Shown here piece by piece: positions 26,650 through 33,409 of a stretch of 64,000 nucleotides of DNA. The DNA is from Pedobacter xixiisoli (lineage in GTDB: Bacteria; Bacteroidota; Bacteroidia; Sphingobacteriales; Sphingobacteriaceae), in assembly GCF_900215335.1 (NCBI RefSeq), contig NZ_OCMT01000004.1, positions 760,212 to 824,211 on the forward strand. The letters run 5' to 3'. The position numbers and the translations under genes are program-made. The notes under the pieces are model-generated. The model ran no database searches, was not told where the DNA came from, and saw nothing but the letters and a program-made list of their open reading frames with translations. Position 1 is the first letter of the stretch. Every line of letters starts with the position of its first letter.

Positions 26650-27900
26650 TTAAGCTGCTCCAGTTTTCTCTACCAGTTGTTTATATTGTGCGATGTCAAT
26701 TTCCTTTTCGCTTTTTGAAATTACAACAGTCGCTACGGTATTGCCAATAACGTTAATGATAGCTCTTCCTTCGCTCATGAACCTATCTACACCGACCAAT
26801 AATGCCATGCCTTCTAGCGGAATAATATTTAAAATGGTTAGTGTTGAGGTGAGCACTAAAAAGCCACTACCAGTTACACCAGCGGCACCTTTACTGGTGA
26901 GCAGTAAAATGCCTATTACGGTAAGTTCTTGACCTAAAGTTAGGTTTACGCCAAATACTTGCGCTAGGAAAATAATGGCCAAGCTTAAATAGATACTGGT
27001 TCCGTCGAGGTTAAAACTGTAGCCAGAAGGGATAATTAAACCCACTACGTTACGACTACATCCTGCTTTTTCCAGTTTCTCCATGATGTTCGGTAATACT
27101 GCTTCACTACTGCTAGAACCCAAAACAATCAAAAGCTCGGCTTTAATGTAACCTAGAAGTTTCCACAAGCTAAAGCCATTGAATTTTAAGATGAGGTAAA
27201 GCACAACAAAAATGAACAAAAAGCCGGTTACATAAAAAGTGATCAGCAATTTACCTAATACAGCAAGTGTAGCAAAACCAAACTTCCCAATAGTATAAGC
27301 CATACCCCCAAAGGCACCTATAGGCGAGACTTTAATGACCATGTGCAATATGTTGAACAAGATTTTGTTGATCTTTTCTAAACCAACAATAACAGAAGTT
27401 CCTTTCTCACCCATTTTTGCTAAGGCAATGGCAAATAAGATCCCGAAGAAGAGAATTTGTATAATATCGCCTTTAGCAAAAGCTGCAATGGCATTGTCTG
27501 GTACAATATGTTTGATAAATTCTGTCCAATCAATACCTTGGGAAGAAGCAGCTGCTTTTGCTGCGGGTTGGGCTTGTACAGCTGCGCTATTTACGCCGCT
27601 TCCTGGTTTCACCCAATTACCAACTGCCAAGCCAATGATAATGGCACCAGTAGTTACTATTTCAAAATAAATTAAGCCTTTTATTCCTACACGCCCAACT
27701 TTTTTCAAGTCGCCAGCTCCAGCAATGCCCAGCACAATACTAATGAATATTACTGGTGCAATAATCATTTTGATCGCATTGATAAACATGTCTGCCAACA
27801 GCTTGGCGGTGGTAGAAAAGCCTGGGAAAAAGTGACCGACAATTACGCCTAGTACAATGGCAATAAGCACCTGTACATACAAGATTTTAAGATACTTCAA
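26650..27900 (-). CDS. Dicarboxylate/amino acid:cation symporter (DAACS family)
   Basis: 416 residues of the GltP/DctA family. Membrane helices run throughout. The signature re-entrant loop is LGSSSSEAVLPNIMEKLEKA, the substrate/cation motif is SFNLDGTSIYLSLA, and the second loop is SKGAAGVTGSGFLVL. It is an inner-membrane symporter for C4-dicarboxylates or glutamate/aspartate with protons or sodium; the substrate is not decidable from sequence. It is the first gene of a minus-strand group with a secreted hydrolase, two porins and a lipoprotein, suggesting a complete uptake route. Upstream, a TCCTAA-AG-TTAGGA palindrome at 27992-28005 may be a control site. Confidence 0.92.
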   Translation of the reverse strand: MKYLKILYVQVLIAIVLGVIVGHFFPGFSTTAKLLADMFINAIKMIIAPVIFISIVLGIAGAGDLKKVGRVGIKGLIYFEIVTTGAIIIGLAVGNWVKPGSGVNSAAVQAQPAAKAAASSQGIDWTEFIKHIVPDNAIAAFAKGDIIQILFFGILFAIALAKMGEKGTSVIVGLEKINKILFNILHMVIKVSPIGAFGGMAYTIGKFGFATLAVLGKLLITFYVTGFLFIFVVLYLILKFNGFSLWKLLGYIKAELLIVLGSSSSEAVLPNIMEKLEKAGCSRNVVGLIIPSGYSFNLDGTSIYLSLAIIFLAQVFGVNLTLGQELTVIGILLLTSKGAAGVTGSGFLVLTSTLTILNIIPLEGMALLVGVDRFMSEGRAIINVIGNTVATVVISKSEKEIDIAQYKQLVEKTGAA

Positions 27901-28262
27901 GATAAGTATAGTTTAAGTAAGTTAATATTTGGTTAACCTAGCCGCGGTTGTTGCATCGCTTTTAAGGAATGCTACGGTAGAGCAGGGCTTATCCTAAAGT
28001 TAGGACGATATTTGTTGTTAAAAGGCAAGAGCTGTCTTTTAGAAAGTTTATTTTTTATTTCTGAAATACATTTGAATTTTTCCGAAATAATTGTATCTTT
28101 TTGATAGTTAATGCTTTGATTCATTTTTTAGTGAGCTTTAAAAGCTTGAAAATGTAACAGTATGCATTAGCAGTATTATTGATATATTTAGCATCAACTT
28201 TCAGTTTATTAACGAATTTGCTGAAATTACAACGCATGTTGGCTAAGGGGTAAGAAATTTAT
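27901..28262. other. Divergent intergenic region
   Basis: 362 bp between two divergent genes. It contains palindromes GGTTAACC (about 27930) and TCCTAA-AG-TTAGGA (27992-28005), and imperfect inverted copies of TTTCTGAAATA (about 28050-28085). TATATTTAG near 28179 resembles a -7 element with one mismatch for the plus-strand gene. No RNA gene or coding frame is seen. Confidence 0.4.
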
Positions 28263-29420
28263 ATGGCTTTAAAATCTGGGAAAGATGAAATTGAGTATCT
28301 GTTAAGTCAGGTATTTAAAAAATACGAAACCGAAACTGGTAGTAAACTTAATCTGAATACCAATCGTAGAAACTACGAAGATATTGCAAGGATGCTAAGT
28401 AACATTAGCAATCAATTGCCTTTTACAGCGGAGGAATTAGGGCACGGGTATTATCCTGAAGACAGAAGCTCATCTAAGACTGAATATCCTTATCAAAAAT
28501 ATGATGTTACTGGCGGACAAATTAAAGACGCCTATAATGGCTTGGTGGCTAAGCCTCGCTCTTTTTTGGTTGATGCTTGCTATATTTATTTGTATGCCAT
28601 GGGCAGAAATAGATTTGAGGAAAATATAGCTGATACAAATTTGCTAGAAACGGAAGAAGGTGCTCAGCCGCAAATTGTTAACCGAACGAAAGGTGCTAAC
28701 GTAAAAATGCTAGCTATTGTTATGGTGTTGATAATGGTTCTTGCGATTGCTGTTTTTCAGTGGATGGCGAGTAAAAGTGAGTTGGCAACTTTGAAAAAAG
28801 ATTTGGTTATTACACCGTATCAGCCAACACAAAAAGAAATTGCGAAATTAGAAGGTGTTTGGATGGTATATATCGGTTCTCCTCAGGCACGCAAGTCAGA
28901 TAGTAATAGGTTCCATAAGTTTGTGAGGAACATTGTGAATGTGAAATATAAGGATGGTTATTTCTTGTTTAATCGGTATGGAGCAGGTTTTGATCATTAT
29001 GGATATATGCAATACGAAAGTCCCGATGTCATTTCTATCCGCTCGTATGTTAAAGGCAGCGAAAATAAAATAGAAGCTCCAAGGCTATCACTTATGCGGC
29101 TATCGGGAAACAAAGACAAAATTATGGTGATTTCTGCCTCATGGAATTTTGATGCTGGAGCAAACAACGATATTATTGGAATTCGTGAAGTTTATATCAA
29201 ACAAGGTAATGATGGCGAAATCAAAGAAGTCATTAATACCATGGAAAATCATGCCTGCAATTGTAAAATCGTACAATGGAAAACAGATAAGGGAGAAAAA
29301 GCTTTCTACCTCAGAAACGAATTTTTAGACACGATCAAAGACGAAGCACTAAAAAAACTGATTGATGAGAACAGTATTCTGTTGAGATACCCAGATAGCG
29401 TTACAGTGTTGAAACGCTAA
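28263..29420 (+). CDS. Single-pass membrane protein of unknown function
   Basis: 385 residues that I do not recognise. A soluble, mostly helical N-terminal part (1-145) contains YEDIARMLSNISNQLPFT and GQIKDAYNGLVAKPRSFLVD. One membrane helix (about 149-167, MLAIVMVLIMVLAIAVFQWM) follows. The C-terminal beta-rich domain of about 200 residues begins LEGVWMVYIGSPQARK and contains two close cysteines (HACNC). With no signal peptide, the N-terminus is probably cytoplasmic and the beta domain periplasmic, an arrangement seen in membrane-anchored regulators. It is monocistronic and followed by an inverted repeat. No function is proposed. Confidence 0.7.
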   Translation: MALKSGKDEIEYLLSQVFKKYETETGSKLNLNTNRRNYEDIARMLSNISNQLPFTAEELGHGYYPEDRSSSKTEYPYQKYDVTGGQIKDAYNGLVAKPRSFLVDACYIYLYAMGRNRFEENIADTNLLETEEGAQPQIVNRTKGANVKMLAIVMVLIMVLAIAVFQWMASKSELATLKKDLVITPYQPTQKEIAKLEGVWMVYIGSPQARKSDSNRFHKFVRNIVNVKYKDGYFLFNRYGAGFDHYGYMQYESPDVISIRSYVKGSENKIEAPRLSLMRLSGNKDKIMVISASWNFDAGANNDIIGIREVYIKQGNDGEIKEVINTMENHACNCKIVQWKTDKGEKAFYLRNEFLDTIKDEALKKLIDENSILLRYPDSVTVLKR

Positions 29421-29437
29421 TGTATTTCTTTATTGGT

Positions 29438-29497
29438 CTTGTCATTCCGAAAATGGAGCTTCTTAAACTTATTTGGCCAGATCTTCAGAATGACAAG
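29438..29497. terminator. Inverted repeat between convergent genes
   Basis: Arms CTTGTCATTCCGAA (29438-29451) and TTCAGAATGACAAG (29484-29497) pair at 13 of 14 positions. It is placed between the membrane-protein gene and prfC 3' ends, consistent with a repeat-derived bidirectional terminator. Confidence 0.5.
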
Positions 29498-29508
29498 TAC
29501 CCATTTTT

Positions 29509-31089
29509 CTATTTAAACTCGCTTGTGGTATGGAAATTAATATCTGGATAATCACGTTTAGTCATGTCAATCATGAAATCGTTATCAGATAAATAAACAG
29601 GATTTCCTTCTTTATCCGTACCAATGTGCTGTTGTTTGCGTTTCACAAACTCATCTAAGGTTTTCTTGTCATCGCTGGTTACCCAACGTGAACGGCTGTA
29701 GGTTAAAGTACGGAAACGACATTTTGCACCATATTCGTGCTCTAAACGGAAGTTAATTACCTCAAACTGTAACTCGCCCACAGCACCAATCACCTTACGG
29801 TTACCTGGCTGCATGACAAAAAGCTGCGCCACACCTTCATCAGTTAATTGTTCAATACCTTTTTCCAGTTGTTTGGTACGCATTGGGTCCATATTCTCTA
29901 CTTCCTTGAAAATAGCGGGAGAGAAGCTAGGGATGCCTTTAAACTGCAATTTTTCCCCTTCGGTTAACGTATCCCCAATTTTAAAGTTGCCACTATCATA
30001 CAAACCAACTACGTCGCCTGGCCAAGCTTCTTCTACTAAACTCTTCTCATTGGCCATAAAGTCCATTGGGTTGGCAAACTTCATTTTCTTGCCCTGACGG
30101 GTATGGTAATAAAATTTATTACGCTCAAATTTACCAGAACAGATACGCAAGAAAGCAATTCTATCACGGTGCTTAGGATCCAAGTTAGCGTGGATCTTGA
30201 AAACAAAACCACTGAAGTTCTTCTCTTCTACCAGCACATCACGCTCTTCCGCTTCGCGGTGTCTTGGGCTAGGAGCAATTTCAATGAAAGTATCCAAAAG
30301 TTCCTTGATACCGAAGTTATTAATGGCCGAACCAAAAAATACAGGTGCTAACAAGCCTTCCTTGTATAACGAAACATCTAAATCGCCGTATACGCCGTTT
30401 ACCAATTCGGTTTCATCCTTTAAATTGCCAACTTCTTTTTCTTGTAGATAGTCAAGTAGGGCAGCATCATTTAAATCATTCACTTTTACTACCGAATCTG
30501 TTACTTTCGTTTTATCAGAGTGGAAGAGGTTTAGCTGATTGTGGTAGATACTGTAAACACCCTTAAAAGTATGTCCTTGTCCAATAGACCAAGATTGTGG
30601 GCACAAGCTGATGTTCAGTTTTTCTTCAATTTCATCCAATAAATCGAATGCTTCTTTACCCTCACGGTCCATCTTGTTGATGAAGATGATAACTGGAGTA
30701 TTACGCATTCTACAAACCGACATCAATTTCTCCGTTTGTTCCTCCACACCTTTCACACAATCAACCACCAAAACAACGCTATCTACTGCCGAAAGTGTAC
30801 GGTAAGTATCTTCCGCAAAATCCTTGTGACCAGGTGTATCCAAAATGTTGATACGCTTGCCGCTATACTCAAAACCCATTACCGATGTGGCCACCGAAAT
30901 ACCACGTTGGCGTTCAATCTCCATAAAATCAGAAGTATTGCTTTGGTTGGCCTTGTTACGTTTTACGGCGCCTGCGGTATTAATCGCACCTCCAAAAAGC
31001 AAAAACTTTTCAGTAAGTGTGGTTTTTCCCGCATCGGGGTGACTAATAATAGCAAAGGTTTTTCTTTTTTCTATCTCTGGGTGTAGCAT
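29509..31089 (-). CDS. prfC: Peptide chain release factor 3
   Basis: 526 residues of a translational GTPase. G1 motif SHPDAGKTTLTE (residues 16-27), switch RGISVATSVM, G3 DTPGHKDFAEDTYRTL, G4 NKMDREGKEAFD, then domain II (VFKIHANLDPKHRDRIAFLR) and the RF3-specific C-terminal domain (GAVGELQFEVINFRLEHEYG). RF3 recycles RF1/RF2 from the ribosome after termination. Length is normal and the motifs are intact. Monocistronic. Confidence 0.97.
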   Translation of the reverse strand: MLHPEIEKRKTFAIISHPDAGKTTLTEKFLLFGGAINTAGAVKRNKANQSNTSDFMEIERQRGISVATSVMGFEYSGKRINILDTPGHKDFAEDTYRTLSAVDSVVLVVDCVKGVEEQTEKLMSVCRMRNTPVIIFINKMDREGKEAFDLLDEIEEKLNISLCPQSWSIGQGHTFKGVYSIYHNQLNLFHSDKTKVTDSVVKVNDLNDAALLDYLQEKEVGNLKDETELVNGVYGDLDVSLYKEGLLAPVFFGSAINNFGIKELLDTFIEIAPSPRHREAEERDVLVEEKNFSGFVFKIHANLDPKHRDRIAFLRICSGKFERNKFYYHTRQGKKMKFANPMDFMANEKSLVEEAWPGDVVGLYDSGNFKIGDTLTEGEKLQFKGIPSFSPAIFKEVENMDPMRTKQLEKGIEQLTDEGVAQLFVMQPGNRKVIGAVGELQFEVINFRLEHEYGAKCRFRTLTYSRSRWVTSDDKKTLDEFVKRKQQHIGTDKEGNPVYLSDNDFMIDMTKRDYPDINFHTTSEFK

Positions 31090-31316
31090 ATTTATGGAAT
31101 TGTAAATGGAAACAAAAGGGAATTGGCTGCGGGGTTATAAAAACCTTAATGCGAATAATATAGCCGTGTAATGTTTCATTGGCGCAAATGTACATAAAAA
31201 GCATGAGGGTAGAAAATGGGTATAAATCTTTGTTTTGAAAAGCAATTGTAGAAGGTTTTCGGTTCCTAAAGTCCCACTTTCAGTTCAATCTTTTTGTTGG
31301 CACTGCCGCTCATAAT

Positions 31317-31374
31317 TGTCATGCTGAGCTCGTCGAAGCATCTACTAATTAACAAACAACCCTTCGACAAGCTC
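31317..31374. repeat. Inverted repeat GCTGAGCTCGTCGAAG
   Basis: GTCATGCTGAGCTCGTCGAAG at the left pairs with CTTCGACAAGCTCAGGGTGAC at the right with a few mismatches around an AT-rich loop. A dispersed palindrome of a different family from the CGTCATTTCGA elements. Confidence 0.7.
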
Positions 31375-31508
31375 AGGGTGACACCATCAAAAAGTATTTT
31401 CCTTCAATCGGGTTTAATTAACAACCTGTCGCACTGTAAACGTTGGCAGTTTTACCTGCTATATCGCATAATTGAAATTGACAATTTGAGGGAAGTAGTT
31501 TGCTATGC

Positions 31509-31530
31509 TTGTTGGCGGGAACGCCAACAA
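31509..31530. repeat. TTGTTGGCG-GGAA-CGCCAACAA hairpin
   Basis: Perfect 9-bp stem with a GGAA tetraloop. No T-run follows on either strand, so it is more likely a dispersed mini-palindrome than a terminator. Confidence 0.65.
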
Positions 31531-31557
31531 ATACTGTAGAAGTGCTTACAATTCAAT

Positions 31558-31582
31558 TTTGTGTTCTTTGTGACTTTGTGGT
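31558..31582 (-). repeat. Dispersed CACAAAGAACACAAA repeat, copy 2
   Basis: Reverse complement of the 13128-13154 sequence with two differences. It lies about 75 bp before lemA. Confidence 0.65.
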
Positions 31583-31655
31583 TATTTCAAGTTGCTGTGT
31601 TAAACACCCAAAAATTCCCGCTAATCTCGTATATTAGAGCTTAAATCAACTTATT

Positions 31656-32213
31656 ATGATCATTTTAGGAATTATCGCTATTGTTATATTTCTTATTGGA
31701 ATAGGCATTTACAACTCTCTTATTGGAAAGAAAAACCAAGTGACCAATGCTTTCTCTGCTATAGACGTAATGCTTAAAAAACGTTACGACTTAATCCCCA
31801 ATTTAGTGGAAACCATTAAGCAGTATATGGCTTATGAAAGCGAAACACTAACCAAAATTACACAAATGCGTACACAAGCGGCTAATGGAAATATCACCGA
31901 TGCTGAAAAAGTACAGCTAGACCAGCAATTAAGTACTACAGTTAGAGGAGTAATGGTTAATGTAGAGAACTATCCAGACTTAAAGGCAAACACCAACTTC
32001 TTAAACTTGCAAAGCACTTGGACAGAGAGCGAAGAACAAATTGCTGCTGCACGCAGAACTTACAATGCTGCGGTAACTACTTACAATAATGCGGTAATGA
32101 TGTTCCCTAGTAGCATTTTCGCAGGTATGCTGGGTTATCAAGCTATGCCAGTATTAGAAACCCCAGCCGAAGAACGTAAGAATATTAGCGCAAAAGAATT
32201 ATTCAATAACTAA
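31656..32213 (+). CDS. lemA: LemA family protein
   Basis: 185 residues. An N-terminal membrane helix (MIILGIIAIVIFLIGIGIYN) is followed by the LemA helical domain: NAFSAIDVMLKKRYDLIPNL, VETIKQYMAYESETLTKIT, YPDLKANTNFLNLQ and YNAAVTTYNNAVMMFPSSI. LemA proteins are membrane anchored with a cytoplasmic or periplasmic four-helix domain; the molecular function is unsettled. The stop overlaps the next ATG (TAATG), so it is translationally coupled to the DUF3137 gene, a common LemA partner. Confidence 0.95.
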   Translation: MIILGIIAIVIFLIGIGIYNSLIGKKNQVTNAFSAIDVMLKKRYDLIPNLVETIKQYMAYESETLTKITQMRTQAANGNITDAEKVQLDQQLSTTVRGVMVNVENYPDLKANTNFLNLQSTWTESEEQIAAARRTYNAAVTTYNNAVMMFPSSIFAGMLGYQAMPVLETPAEERKNISAKELFNN

Positions 32214-33157
32214 TGCAGCTACATAGTCAGCCAGAAATGGTTTCAGTTTTTAATGAACTGGAAACGTCACGACTGCACATTGCCAAGCAACATTCCAGAG
32301 CTTATTGGAGCATGGGCATTGGTGCAGCGTGCTTGCTCGGTGGTTTTTTGTTCGGTTTGATAGAAGTTGGTGTGGTATTGCTAATTGCTGGACTAGTCAC
32401 TGGTTTGATCATATTGGCATTAGTAGGCAATAAAACCAATGCCTATAAGTTAGATTTTAAGCATAAAATTATCGGTGCAGCCTTAAAACAGTTGGATGAT
32501 AGCTTGCAAATCAACCCACAGTCTGGAATTAGTCAGCGAGACTTTATAGATAGCTGCTTATTTTCACAAACGCCAGACAGGTACAAAACCGAGGATTTGG
32601 TTTACGGTAAGATCGATAAAACCCAAATTCATTTTGCGGAAGTACATGCCGAATATAAAACTGAAACCCAAACTAAAAATGGAAAGCAAACGCAGTGGCA
32701 TGATATCTTTAAGGGAATTATCTTCTGCGCAGATTTCAATAAGAACTTTAATGGTTTAACTGTGGTGCGACCAAAAGGTTTTACAGGTGCATTTGGCAAA
32801 TGGATTTCTCAGAATATTTTAGGCAACAAACGCATAGTTGAGCTGGAAAATGTGAATTTCGATAAGATGTTCACTACCGAAAGTGGCGACCAAGTAGAAG
32901 CTCGATATATTCTAACTCCATCATTAATGGAAAAACTGTTGGAGCTAAACCAATATGCAAATTCAACTATTTCGGTGTCATTTGTTTGGTCTAATGTTTA
33001 CATTGCTTTTCCATTGAACCATAATTATTTCGAGGCGCCAATTTTCAAATCGTTGCTAAATGCAGAGGTCTTAGAAAAGGATTTAAACATGTTGAGATTG
33101 ATGTGCCATGTAGTACAAGAATTAGATTTGAATACAAGAATTTGGACTAAGCAGTAA
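32213..33157 (+). CDS. DUF3137 membrane protein
   Basis: 314 residues. Two adjacent membrane helices lie near residues 28-65 (MGIGAACLLGGFLFGLIEVG, VVLLIAGLVTGLIILALVG), followed by a beta-rich cytoplasmic domain with the DUF3137 pattern: DLVYGKIDKTQIHFAEVHAE, GIIFCADFNKNFNGLTVVRP, VNFDKMFTTESGDQVEARYI and VYIAFPLNHNYFEAPIF. The family has no established function. Overlap with lemA argues that the two products work together, probably in an envelope-linked complex. Confidence 0.88.
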   Translation: MQLHSQPEMVSVFNELETSRLHIAKQHSRAYWSMGIGAACLLGGFLFGLIEVGVVLLIAGLVTGLIILALVGNKTNAYKLDFKHKIIGAALKQLDDSLQINPQSGISQRDFIDSCLFSQTPDRYKTEDLVYGKIDKTQIHFAEVHAEYKTETQTKNGKQTQWHDIFKGIIFCADFNKNFNGLTVVRPKGFTGAFGKWISQNILGNKRIVELENVNFDKMFTTESGDQVEARYILTPSLMEKLLELNQYANSTISVSFVWSNVYIAFPLNHNYFEAPIFKSLLNAEVLEKDLNMLRLMCHVVQELDLNTRIWTKQ

Positions 33158-33190
33158 AACTATTCTTGCCGTCATTGCGAGCTGTTTTAG

Positions 33191-33219
33191 ACTTACGAAG
33201 TTTCCAAAACTTCGTAAGT
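33191..33219 (+). terminator. Strong hairpin after the lemA operon
   Basis: Perfect 13-bp arms ACTTACGAAGTTT (33191-33203) and AAACTTCGTAAGT (33207-33219) with a 3-nt loop, followed by TTTTCT. It can act as a terminator for the lemA/DUF3137 operon. The sequence also looks like a dispersed palindromic repeat. A second hairpin (ATCCCGA...TAGGGAT) lies near 33270-33290. Confidence 0.6.
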
Positions 33220-33336
33220 TTTCTAAATGCTTAGAACAGGTTTTCGTTAAGTAGACCTGATTGCAGCGGATCCCGATTTTTCATAGGGATAGCGAAAAGT
33301 AGGACTGCCCTTAATTAAAGCTGCTACATTTGCTCT

Positions 33337-33378
33337 TCTAAAAATAAAAAAGTCCCTTAACATTACGCTAAGGGACTT
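33337..33378 (-). terminator. Rho-independent terminator of carB
   Basis: Arms AAGTCCCTTA (33350-33359) and TAAGGGACTT (33369-33378) form a perfect 10-bp stem. On the minus strand it is followed by TTTTTATTTTT. It is 31 bp beyond the carB stop. Confidence 0.85.
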
Positions 33379-33409
33379 GGTCTTTATTCTTTGCTCTTTT
33401 ATCCTTGTT

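Larger units (their letters stand above)
31090..31655. other. Repeat-rich intergenic region
   Basis: 566 bp without a credible gene. It holds the inverted repeat at 31317-31374 (GCTGAGCTCGTCGAAG against CTTCGACAAGCTCAG), word-repeat remnants (about 31430-31455), the TTGTTGGCG-GGAA-CGCCAACAA hairpin (31509-31530) and the second copy of the CACAAAGAACACAAA repeat (31558-31582). A short frame at 31294-31539 crosses these repeats and is rejected. No clear promoter for lemA is visible. Confidence 0.6.

Noticed and set aside
31294..31539. Short plus-strand frame before lemA
   Set aside because: It runs across a palindromic repeat and the GGAA-loop hairpin; composition and position fit non-coding repeat DNA.
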